Below are positions 19,969-28,856 of a stretch of 64,000 bases of DNA, in pieces. Location of the stretch: positions 2,418,001 to 2,482,000 of the forward strand of contig NZ_LT629780.1 of assembly GCF_900105885.1 (NCBI RefSeq), read 5' to 3'. The notes under the pieces are model-generated. The model was not told the origin of the DNA. It was given only the letters and a program-made list of their open reading frames with translations, and ran no database searches. Every line of letters starts with the position of its first letter. Within the stretch, counting starts at the first letter, position 1. This DNA is from Pseudomonas guangdongensis. GTDB taxonomy: Bacteria; Pseudomonadota; Gammaproteobacteria; Pseudomonadales; Pseudomonadaceae. The position numbers and the translations under genes are program-made.

Positions 19969-20946
19969 TCAGATGCGTGCCCGTAATGCAGCTGGCAGAG
20001 GAGGGCCGATATACGTGCCTGCCTGATGGCTGCGGTCGAAGCTGAATACGTGGTAATGCGGGCTTTCCTGGCAGCGGCCTACCAGCGGTTGTCGATGGTC
20101 AGGACGCCCCTTGGCCAGTTCAACGGTGCCACCGCACAGCGGACAGTCGGCACTGAACCGTACCAAGCGGATCCACTTTTCGCTGTCGCGTCGGTACATC
20201 TCGAGCTGGCAAGGATCTTCAAGAAGTGCAGCGGCGCCACCGGGGGCGAGGATCACGCGGTGATCGATCAGTTGCCACCACGGGTGGTAAACGTAGCGCC
20301 ACACGAAGGCGAAGCACAGGCTGACGAAGACCAGGCTGGTCAGCTGGGCCATAGTCGCTGGCTCGTGCGACAGGTGCAGACCCAGTACGCTCGTGGCATA
20401 CATCAGAATCCAGGTGCCGCTGAGCAGAAACAGTGTGCCGAGAAACATGATCCCTTTCCGGCTGCGAGTGCGCAGCTCGCCATCACGGAACAGCCAGCGC
20501 AGGCAAAGCGATGGCTTGACCTCACCTCTGTCCGTCTGGCGATAGCTGATATCCAGATCAACTGTTTTGGCCTTTTCGGTCTTCGGTGCGGCCTCTGCTT
20601 CCGCCAGGGTCAGCCAATACTGGTTGACCTTGCCGCGCCCACCGCCGACCTGCTTCTGCTCATGCAATCCGAGATGCGGTCCTGGGAGGTCGCGTTGGAG
20701 TAGCTGCAAAGCTGCTTCCAGAGCTGGGGTTTTCGGAGTCCATTTGTTGGGGTCTTGCAGCTTGGACTCCGGGTTCTTTTCGCACGCAGCGATGAAGTTT
20801 TCCCGGGTGAAGGGGGCCGGTGTGCTGGTTCCTCCTTGCAGCTGCTCCAGTGTTTTTTCGACCATGTAGAGGACGATGTCGTAGGCCCGGCTTTGTGGGG
20901 TGTGGGGGCCAAACGTACTTTTCAGGCGCTCCAGCTGATCCAGCAT
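19969..20946 (-). CDS. Membrane-anchored protein with C-terminal zinc-ribbon-like motif
   Basis: 325 residues, the only island cargo gene besides the transposases on the minus strand. The N-terminal 150 residues are soluble and helical, two hydrophobic segments follow at about 168-192 and 203-225 (GIMFLGTLFLLSGTWILM; LVFVSLCFAFVW), then a short domain with CPLCGG and a later GRCQ, compatible with a zinc ribbon. It is divergent from the CoiA-like gene, sharing a 140-base intergenic region. Family not recognised. Its orientation means that a single transcript from pglX to pglZ is unlikely to be undisturbed. Confidence 0.7.
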   Translation of the reverse strand: MLDQLERLKSTFGPHTPQSRAYDIVLYMVEKTLEQLQGGTSTPAPFTRENFIAACEKNPESKLQDPNKWTPKTPALEAALQLLQRDLPGPHLGLHEQKQVGGGRGKVNQYWLTLAEAEAAPKTEKAKTVDLDISYRQTDRGEVKPSLCLRWLFRDGELRTRSRKGIMFLGTLFLLSGTWILMYATSVLGLHLSHEPATMAQLTSLVFVSLCFAFVWRYVYHPWWQLIDHRVILAPGGAAALLEDPCQLEMYRRDSEKWIRLVRFSADCPLCGGTVELAKGRPDHRQPLVGRCQESPHYHVFSFDRSHQAGTYIGPPLPAALRARI

Positions 20947-20994
20947 CTTTCGTCCTTAATGGCTCTATTCCGGGATTTACAGCCTTGCAGAGAA

Positions 20995-21043
20995 AGCCCG
21001 GAAACCCCTTTTTCGGGGTTCTGGGGAGGTTTCTCGCCGGGCT
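20995..21043. repeat. Nested inverted repeats between divergent genes
   Basis: The outer arms AGCCCGG (20995-21001) and CCGGGCT (21037-21043) enclose an inner hairpin AACCCC/GGGGTT (21003-21008, 21015-21020). It lies in the divergent promoter region of the membrane protein (minus) and the CoiA-like gene (plus), so an operator or a transcript structure is possible. Confidence 0.35.
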
Positions 21044-21086
21044 GCGGGCGAGTCTTGAGTCCTTCTTTGAGAGTGGGGGACTCGAA

Positions 21087-21448
21087 ATGACGATGTATGT
21101 TGCCATGAACGGCCAACAGCAACTGGTGACTGTCCAGGAGGTTGAGCGGGGGCTGGCCTGCGGCTGTACCTGTATCGAGTGTGGGGAAGTACTGATCGCT
21201 CGCAAGGGCGAGCAGAAGGAGCATCATTTTGCCCACCACTCGAACAAGGAAAGCTGCGAGGTTCGCCGGGAGAGCCTGCTTCATCTGTTTGCCAAGCAGG
21301 TTATTCGTGAAGCCATGGGGCTTCAGATGCCTCATTTGCCCGGCCAACCTCCCGAGGTAGGTGATCCGTCGAGCTGGTGGGATTTCGAGCTGGTCGAGGA
21401 AGAGGTATGGCTGGCTGGGTACCGTCCTGACCTGATTGCTCACCTGCG
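21087..21448 (+). pseudogene. CoiA-like nuclease gene, 5' fragment (interrupted by IS3 copy 2)
   Basis: ATG 21087 opens a protein with the CoiA-type N-terminus: a zinc-finger-like CTCIECGEVL and KGEQKEHHFAHHSN, then GYRPDLIAHLR. The IS enters after 120 codons plus two bases and duplicates GCG. Joining 21087-21448, 22688-23024 and 24127-24303, which removes both insertion sequences and one copy of each target duplication, gives an unbroken 291-residue protein. In it YRPDLIAHLRDGRKLLIEIAVT forms the D...ExA part of a PD-(D/E)xK-like nuclease core. CoiA-family proteins act on DNA in competence, and relatives occur in defence loci. The gene must be inactive as it stands. Confidence 0.8.
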
Positions 21449-21456
21449 TGTAGTGG

Positions 21457-22619
<1,163 letters not shown>

Positions 22620-22684
22620 CGAACACCTCTCTAATGGCGATGATTTTCGCCTAAGTCGGTATCCGGGATCAGTAGACCACTACA

Positions 22685-23024
22685 GCGCGATGGCCGCAAA
22701 CTGCTGATCGAGATTGCAGTCACCTCATTCGTCGATGAGGCCAAGCTCGAGCGCATCAGAGAGTCTGACCTGTGGACGTTGGAGGTCGACCTGAGCGACT
22801 TGCACGATGCTGAGATCGTTATCCCCTCTGATACCGTTCGACAGATGATCCTCCATCGCGCCGAGTGCAAGTACTGGGTGTATCCAGAGCCAGTCAGGTC
22901 CGAGGTTGTGTGCGCTGCGGAGTTTCCGGAGTTTCCACCGCCGTTCGAGCCGGCCTTCAGGCCGCCCATGTCAGAGCATCGCTTCACTATCGACGGCATG
23001 TGGGTTTCCGCCAGGGAGCTATTA
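22685..23024 (+). pseudogene. CoiA-like nuclease gene, middle fragment
   Basis: After the duplicated GCG (22685-22687) the frame continues at 22688 with D-G-R-K-L-L-I-E-I-A-V-T and runs to LWTLEVDLSDL...VSARELL, where the IS630-family element is inserted at a TA (23023-23024). Confidence 0.8.
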
Positions 23025-24124
23025 ATCCGGCAACCCAATACCCCAAATCATGCTGCATACGCGATTTTGGGATGTCGGAAGTAGGAACGAATCCGCTCGG
23101 GCTTTGATTGAAGGCGCCGCATGACCGAGCGGACTCGGCCTTCCAACGCATCCCGACTTTTCAAACTTGGCCCGCTGCGCACCTGATGCTTGAGATCGCC
23201 ATTCAGGTATTCGTCCGGGTTGAGCTCGGGGGCGTAGGCGAGCAGAAAGAACACCTCAATCCGTTCGCGCCGCCCCTCCAGCCAGGCTTTGACCTTCTTG
23301 CTGTGGTGCACGCGCAGGTTGTCCAAGACCAGGAAGACCTTGCGCCCGCTGGTATCCCGGATCAGTCGCCCCAGGAAGCGGATCAGCACGACCGCTGTCA
23401 TGGTTTCCCGGTACAGCATGAAGCGCAGCTTGCCCCGGTTGGTCACCGTCGAAATCATGTTCGTGGCAAAGCGGCTTCCGCTGACTTCGCGTACGGGCGT
23501 CCGCCCTGCCGGGGCGTAGCTGCGCCCTGCATGACTGTCGCTGCGCAGGCCGGTTTCATCGCCCCAGTGGATCTCGCCGCCCTCGGCCTTGGCGCGCTGC
23601 TCGATCTTCGGATACTCGGTTTCCAGCCAGCGCTTTATCGCCTCGGGCTTCTGCTGGTAGGCGCGCTTCAACGGGCGTTGTGGGGTATAGCCCCAACGCT
23701 TGAGGTATTCACCGACTGTCCGGATAGGCATCTGAAAGCCGCAGTGCAGGGCGATCAGGGCGCGCACCGCATCACGCGTCCAGAGCGCGAAGTCCAGCTT
23801 CAACTGATCCGGCATGGTGTCGAGCAACAGGGTGCGAATCAGTGACTCCTGCTCGGAGGACAGGCTGCGTCGCTCCCCCGGCAGCGATCCGCGCTGGCCA
23901 CCTTCGATCGCGGCCTCTTTGCCCTGGTGCTCCGCGATCGCGACCCAATGCGCCACCGTGCGCAGATGAACGCCAACGGCTTCGCCGATGGCTCTGTAGG
24001 TATACCCCTGCTCGCGCATGCGTAGGGCGATAGCGCGTTTTTCGCGCTGTTCCAAGGGGCTGAGGCTTCGTGCGTCGCTGGTCATGGTGAAAAACGCTGA
24101 TTATGCCCTATTGTATTGCCGGAT
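23025..24124 (-). mobile_element. IS630-family insertion sequence (about 1100 bp)
   Basis: Terminal inverted repeats ATCCGGCAA...CAATA at both ends (23025 onward and, reversed, up to 24124). A TA stands on each side (23023-23024 and 24125-24126), the duplication expected for this family. One transposase gene on the minus strand. It sits inside the 3' part of the CoiA-like gene, whose frame resumes exactly after the second TA. Confidence 0.9.
23048..24085 (-). CDS. IS630-family transposase
   Basis: 345 residues: an N-terminal helix-turn-helix (GYTYRAIGEAVGVHLRTVAHW, here residues about 27-47), then a DDE_3 catalytic domain with IHWGDETGL, FLVLDNLRVHHSK and LAYAPELNPDEYLNGDLK supplying Asp, Asp and Glu. 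One frame without a break, so probably active. Confidence 0.93.
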   Translation of the reverse strand: MTSDARSLSPLEQREKRAIALRMREQGYTYRAIGEAVGVHLRTVAHWVAIAEHQGKEAAIEGGQRGSLPGERRSLSSEQESLIRTLLLDTMPDQLKLDFALWTRDAVRALIALHCGFQMPIRTVGEYLKRWGYTPQRPLKRAYQQKPEAIKRWLETEYPKIEQRAKAEGGEIHWGDETGLRSDSHAGRSYAPAGRTPVREVSGSRFATNMISTVTNRGKLRFMLYRETMTAVVLIRFLGRLIRDTSGRKVFLVLDNLRVHHSKKVKAWLEGRRERIEVFFLLAYAPELNPDEYLNGDLKHQVRSGPSLKSRDALEGRVRSVMRRLQSKPERIRSYFRHPKIAYAA

Positions 24125-24126
24125 TA

Positions 24127-24303
24127 ATGCCGTCAGGGTCGCTGGCGGTGCGCTCGGTCTCCTACAGCCCGCAGATGCGCGATTTGCTCAAGCGGCTGGC
24201 TCGAGAGATGGGGGGCTATTACAAACCGGCTTACCGGAACTGGGTCTTTCCACCGGTCGTTGCGGCCATGCTGCTGGCCAGGCTGAAGGAAATGGCTGAG
24301 TGA
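24127..24303 (+). pseudogene. CoiA-like nuclease gene, 3' fragment
   Basis: Fifty-eight codons and a TGA. The sequence MPSGSLAVRSVSYSPQMRDL... to MAE continues the frame of the middle fragment once the IS630 and one TA are removed. The YKPAYRNWVFP stretch resembles the small HARP-like C-terminal module of some nucleases and helicases (pattern resemblance only). Confidence 0.75.
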
Positions 24304-24368
24304 TACGCGGGAGGCCAAGTTGGGGGCGATCTCTCGATGCCGGGACTGCCACCCTGCGGAGGTTGACC

Positions 24369-24396
24369 TTGCCTTATCCCTCAGTCGGTTTATAGT
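24369..24396 (+). promoter_or_regulatory. abiEi: Candidate promoter of the AbiE pair
   Basis: TTGCCT (24369-24374), 16-base spacer, TATAGT (24391-24396), 34 bases before ATG 24430. AbiEi antitoxins bind inverted repeats in their own promoters; the AT-rich CCTAATTAG just downstream could belong to such a site. Confidence 0.4.
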
Positions 24397-24429
24397 TTCC
24401 TAATTAGATGCCCTATTGGTTGCATTTTT

Positions 24430-25197
24430 ATGATGAAATTAAACCGGCTTCTCGCAGATTGGCCCCCTGGCGCGGTCGCCACCCAGGCCTGGCTCCACCA
24501 GCATGGTGTCGGCAGCAGCCTGGCACGCAAGTACCAGCAAAGTGGTTGGCTGGAGAGGGTAGGGCATGGTGCCTGGCAACGCTGTGGCGACCGGGTCGAC
24601 TGGCTGGGAGCTGTCTTCGCCTTGCAGCAGGAAGCCCCACTGCGCTACTGGCCGGGCGGGCAGACCGCCTTGGACCTCCTGGGCTATGGCCACTATCTGG
24701 CCCTGGGGGGAGAGGCCGTCAGCCTGTGCGCCGCGCCGGGTGTTACCCTTCCGACGTGGTTTGCTCAGCATGATTGGGGGACACCGATCCACTTTCACCC
24801 GGTCAACCTGTTTGCCGAGCTGGAGACGTCCACCTGGCAAGGCTTCAAGCCGGCGCATCGCGACTTCGAGGTGCAGATCTCCTGCCCCGAGCGTGCGGTG
24901 CTGGAGTTGATCCATACCAGCGATGACGAGTCGTTGTTCAGCTCGGTTGCCGATCTGTTCACGGGGCTGGCGACGCTGAGCCCCAAGCGCCTGCAAAAGC
25001 TGCTGGAGGCCTGTCGCTCGGTTCGAGTGAAGCGCGTGTTCCTGCTTCTGGCGCGTCACGCCGGCCACACCTGGTATCAGCGTCTGGACTTGGCGCGCGT
25101 CGATATCGGCAGTGGCAAGCGACAGCTGATTCCCGGCGGGCGCCTGGACAAGCAGTTTCTGATTACCGTACCGGAGTCGTTCGCCGATGCCTCTTGA
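24430..25197 (+). CDS. abiEi: AbiEi-type antitoxin (type IV toxin-antitoxin system)
   Basis: 255 residues. It has an N-terminal winged-helix part (LLADWPPGAVATQAWLHQHGVGSSLARKY...SGWLERVGHGAWQRCGD) followed by the AbiEi antitoxin domain (TALDLLGYGHYLALGG, CPERAVLELI). In type IV systems the antitoxin does not bind the toxin; it represses the operon and counteracts toxin activity. ATG 24430 or 24433 both fit; no strong ribosome site. It overlaps the toxin gene by 11 bases. The pair is wedged between the broken nuclease gene and pglZ and probably has its own promoter. Confidence 0.88.
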   Translation: MMKLNRLLADWPPGAVATQAWLHQHGVGSSLARKYQQSGWLERVGHGAWQRCGDRVDWLGAVFALQQEAPLRYWPGGQTALDLLGYGHYLALGGEAVSLCAAPGVTLPTWFAQHDWGTPIHFHPVNLFAELETSTWQGFKPAHRDFEVQISCPERAVLELIHTSDDESLFSSVADLFTGLATLSPKRLQKLLEACRSVRVKRVFLLLARHAGHTWYQRLDLARVDIGSGKRQLIPGGRLDKQFLITVPESFADAS

Positions 25198-26116
25198 TGC
25201 ACGTTATGCCGCCCAGGTTCGACTCCTGGTACAAACCCTGCCATTCGTGGCTGCGGAAGAATGCTTCGCCCTCAAGGGCGGCACGGCGATCAACCTGTTT
25301 GTGCGAAGCCTGCCGCGCCTGTCGGTAGATATCGACCTGGCCTATTTGCCGAACTTGCCCCGTGACCAGGCCCTGAAGGAGGTGCGTGCCGCGCTGGAGC
25401 GGATCGCCGCCTCGGTTGAGCGTGGGCTTCCTGCGGTCAAGGCTACTGTTCAAGCCAATCGGCCGGATGAGCTGCGTATCCTCGTGCGCACGGCAGCGGC
25501 GCAGATCAAAGTCGAGGTATCGCCTGTGCTGCGTGGCACTGTCCATCCGCCGCAGCCACTCGATGTGGTGGACGAGGTCGAGGAAGCGTTCGGCTTCGCC
25601 AGCATCCCGGTGGTGTCCCTGCCGGACCTCTACGGTGGCAAACTCTGCGCTGCACTGGACCGGCAGCACCCGCGCGACCTGTTCGACGTGATGCTGATGC
25701 TGCGCGAGGAGGGCCTGACGCGGGAGATTTTCGAGGGGTTCCTGGTTTACTTGATCAGCCACGGGCGGCCGATTGCCGATCTGCTTGAGCCGCGTTGGAA
25801 ACCGCTGGAGCAGATTTTCCAGGCAGAGTTTGCCGGCATGACCAGGGAGCCTGTGACGCTTGAGCAACTGGAGGCTGCCCGGATCGCGCTGCTGGAAGCT
25901 GTGCGTCAGCAGTTCACTGCGCGAGACGCCGAGTTCCTGCTGTCGCTCAAGAAGGGTCTGCCGGATTGGTCGCTGCTCGGGCTCCCTGGTATCGAGCAGC
26001 TGCCTGCGGTGCGCTGGAAGCTCAGCAATATTCAGGGGATGGCGGAGCAGAAGCGTGGAGAGGCACTGGTTCGCCTGGATGCGGTGTTGCAGCGTTTGCT
26101 GGATGGCAAGCTCTGA
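25187..26116 (+). CDS. abiEii: AbiEii nucleotidyltransferase toxin
   Basis: 309 residues of the AbiEii/MenA-like nucleotidyltransferase family, which arrests growth by adding nucleotides to targets such as tRNA ends. The motif I region is FALKGGTAINLF (about residues 26-37) with LSVDIDLAYLP (about 44-54) holding the two catalytic aspartates; VVSLPDLYGGKLCAALDRQHPRDLFDVMLML (split here by domain turns) is the family's central block with its Lys and Asp residues. Its start overlaps abiEi. pglZ follows after 118 bases. Confidence 0.9.
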   Translation: MPLDARYAAQVRLLVQTLPFVAAEECFALKGGTAINLFVRSLPRLSVDIDLAYLPNLPRDQALKEVRAALERIAASVERGLPAVKATVQANRPDELRILVRTAAAQIKVEVSPVLRGTVHPPQPLDVVDEVEEAFGFASIPVVSLPDLYGGKLCAALDRQHPRDLFDVMLMLREEGLTREIFEGFLVYLISHGRPIADLLEPRWKPLEQIFQAEFAGMTREPVTLEQLEAARIALLEAVRQQFTARDAEFLLSLKKGLPDWSLLGLPGIEQLPAVRWKLSNIQGMAEQKRGEALVRLDAVLQRLLDGKL

Positions 26117-26234
26117 GTGCCTGGGCACCACACAGCGCTTTGAAGCTCCTGCTGAGATGGTTTGAAATTACGCCTAAAAGCGTACCAAAGGTTCCATTTA
26201 TTTGATTCTTATAAACCGCTGGAGGCGGTGTTCG

Positions 26235-28856
26235 ATGTCGGAGCAAGCAGCACAACTCGAGCGGATCACAGAGAGTCTGCAACAGCAGTTCGCCGGTTCC
26301 CGGGTGGTCTGGTGGGATGACCCGCAAGGCGAGTTCGGTGAGATTCTGGACTCGCTGGCTCTGGAGGGGGTGCAGGTTCTACGTCGATCGACGACTCCGG
26401 CATTGGCGATCAAGCAGCAGGTCGAGCTACTCAATCCGGCAGGACGCTTCCTTATCTACGAAGACACCATGCCGCCAGAGCCTGAGCAGGATTGGCTGCT
26501 GGATATCCGGCTCTATGCTGCACCCTTTGCAGCGGATCGCACCTCGATGCTGTTGCAGGAGTTGGGGCTGCGTCAGCACAGCCTGCGTGACCATCTGAAG
26601 ACGCGAGCCACCTTCTTTGCCAGCCGAGATCGGATCAGCAAGATTCAGCGTTTGCTGAGCCCGGAGGATGATGAGGCTGCCATCGACCTGAAGATCCTCG
26701 CGGTGCTGGCCAAGGTGGATCAGGCCGAGACGTTTGCGGTGATCACCGCGATACTGGCTGGTCTGGTCGAGTGCGAACAGCACGATCAGAGCCCGATCTG
26801 GGGTGATATCTGCAAATACGACATGCAGCCGTTCTTCTGGAAACTCATGGCTCACGCATTCGGCTACCAGCACGGCGAACCCTCGTTGCGCCACTTTCTG
26901 GTCAGGCTGTTTGCGACGGATGTCGGCCATGCGCTCAACCACCAGCAGCCTGGGGCGTTGAAGGCCTTGCAGCTCAATCCTGCGCGAGCGGCCAACGTTG
27001 CGGTTTTCCTCTCCCAGTGGCGCGACAGCACACTGAGGCAATGGGCCTATGATCGCCTGGCGCGGCGGATTACCGAGGAGCTGCGTCCGGCCGAGCTGCT
27101 GGCTCAGGTGCCCATCGAGTCCCTGATGGGAGTGAGTACTTTCGTCGAAGTGGAGCGGTTGATCGCCGAGCGCCTGCGCGATGCCGTCCTGAGCAATACC
27201 AGCGAACCCGTCGGGCAGCAGCTGCGCGACATGGCCAGCCGGCGCATGGACGGCTACTGGGCCAACTCGCGCTGGCCCGACAACGAGGATGCCAACCGCT
27301 CAGTGTGGAATGCATATTACCAGTCGCTGATCGCTGCCTCCGAGCTGTTCGAGCTGAAGCTGCGCTATGCCGGTGGTTTCTCCTTCGCTTCACCCGAAGC
27401 TTGCTACAGCGCTTATACGCGGGAGCTGTACCGCTTCGACCAGCTGTACCGGCGCTATCACGAGAGTGCCGATCTGGTGTACGCCCGCAGCCCCGATGCG
27501 CTGTCGCCGCTGACCAGCCGAGTTGAGCAGGATTATCTCAATGGCTTCCTGCAACCTCTGACGCAAAAGTGGGGCAGTTTCCTTGAGGGCGGGATGCTCC
27601 AACAGTGGCAGCTGCCTGAAGTCCCCAATCAGCAACGCTTCTATGCGACTCACGTTGATCGCTACCTGAAGGGGGGCGAGGAGCGACGGATCTTCGTGGT
27701 GATCAGCGATGCTCTGCGCTATGAAGTGGCTCAGGAGCTGTGCGAGTCGCTCAATGGCAAGTACCGTTTCGCTGCCGAGCTGGAAAGCCAGCTCGGGGTA
27801 CTGCCGTCCTACACCAAGCTGGGCATGGCCAGCCTGCTGCCGCACAAGAGCCTGAGCTATACCGACAGTGGGCTGGTGCAGGTAGACGGGCAGAGCAGCG
27901 ATGGCCTGGAGGCGCGCAACAAGATCCTGGGCGGGGTGAACGGTCTGGCCGTGCGTGCCGAAGACTTCCTGAACATGAACAAGACCGATGGCCGCGAGCT
28001 GATCAAGCCGTACCGGGTGATCTACATCTACCACAATCGCATCGATGCGGTGGGCGACTCGTCCAGCACTGAGAGCAGCACGTTCAGTGCCTGCCGTGAG
28101 GCGCTTGGTGAACTCGAGTCCATCGTTACGCGCATCATGAACAACCTCAACGGCCACCGTGTGCTGGTGACTGCGGATCACGGCTTCCTGTTCCAGGACT
28201 CCGCCCCCGAGGTGTTGGACAAGAGCAAGTTGGTCAGCAAGCCAGCCGGGACTGTGGTGGCGAAGAAGCGTTACCTGATTGGCCGCAATCTCGGAGCTAG
28301 CGATCAGGTCTACGCCGGCCATATCCGGGACACCGCGGGGATAGAGGACGACATGATGTTCTGGGCTCCACGTGGGGTGAACCGCTTCCACTTCGTCGGT
28401 GGGGCGCGCTTCATCCACGGGGGCGCTGCCTTGCAGGAGGTCGCGGTGCCGGTGCTCAAGGTGCAGCATGTCCGCGGCCAGAAAGCCAAGGGCACCGAGG
28501 TGCGCAAGGTGCAGGCAACGGTGCTGGGGAGCAACTTCACCATTACTACTAACCGCTACGTGTTCAACCTGCTTCAGGCTGAGGCGGTGTCCGAGCGGGT
28601 GCAGCCGGCGGTGCTGAGGGCAGGGCTGTACAACGAGGCGGGCGACGCGGTATCCGCAACCGAGCTGGTGACGCTGGACAGCAGCTCGCCTAACCTCGAT
28701 GAGCGGCAACGCAAGGTGATCCTCACCCTGTTGAACCGCCCGTTCTCCTCCAGCGAGCGGTATTTCTTCAAGCTCCTCGACGCGGAAACCGACGTCGAGC
28801 AGTTCCGTATCGATGTACGCATCAACTTGGCGATCAGCAATGACTTCGACTTCTGA
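26235..28856 (+). CDS. pglZ: BREX-1 phosphatase-superfamily protein PglZ (type A)
   Basis: 873 residues. Core BREX protein with a C-terminal alkaline-phosphatase-superfamily PglZ domain: FVVISDALRYEVAQEL (about residues 488-503, metal-binding Asp) and VLVTADHGFLFQ (about 643-654, Asp-His). The open frame extends to 26202, but ATG 26235 has GGAGG at the right distance and begins the family N-terminus (MSEQAAQLERI). The metal residues are intact. Its stop lies inside brxL (17-base overlap). More than 10 kb separates it from pglX, so expression must depend on a nearer promoter or on read-through from abiE; TATAAA at 26210-26215 is the only decent -10 seen. Confidence 0.95.
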   Translation: MSEQAAQLERITESLQQQFAGSRVVWWDDPQGEFGEILDSLALEGVQVLRRSTTPALAIKQQVELLNPAGRFLIYEDTMPPEPEQDWLLDIRLYAAPFAADRTSMLLQELGLRQHSLRDHLKTRATFFASRDRISKIQRLLSPEDDEAAIDLKILAVLAKVDQAETFAVITAILAGLVECEQHDQSPIWGDICKYDMQPFFWKLMAHAFGYQHGEPSLRHFLVRLFATDVGHALNHQQPGALKALQLNPARAANVAVFLSQWRDSTLRQWAYDRLARRITEELRPAELLAQVPIESLMGVSTFVEVERLIAERLRDAVLSNTSEPVGQQLRDMASRRMDGYWANSRWPDNEDANRSVWNAYYQSLIAASELFELKLRYAGGFSFASPEACYSAYTRELYRFDQLYRRYHESADLVYARSPDALSPLTSRVEQDYLNGFLQPLTQKWGSFLEGGMLQQWQLPEVPNQQRFYATHVDRYLKGGEERRIFVVISDALRYEVAQELCESLNGKYRFAAELESQLGVLPSYTKLGMASLLPHKSLSYTDSGLVQVDGQSSDGLEARNKILGGVNGLAVRAEDFLNMNKTDGRELIKPYRVIYIYHNRIDAVGDSSSTESSTFSACREALGELESIVTRIMNNLNGHRVLVTADHGFLFQDSAPEVLDKSKLVSKPAGTVVAKKRYLIGRNLGASDQVYAGHIRDTAGIEDDMMFWAPRGVNRFHFVGGARFIHGGAALQEVAVPVLKVQHVRGQKAKGTEVRKVQATVLGSNFTITTNRYVFNLLQAEAVSERVQPAVLRAGLYNEAGDAVSATELVTLDSSSPNLDERQRKVILTLLNRPFSSSERYFFKLLDAETDVEQFRIDVRINLAISNDFDF

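Noticed and set aside
26182..26191. GTACCAAAGG upstream of pglZ as another site of the alcohol-oxidation regulator
   Set aside because: It lies in the foreign island and has no TA(A/G)(A/G)AT hexamer at the usual distance; kept as a measure of chance matches.
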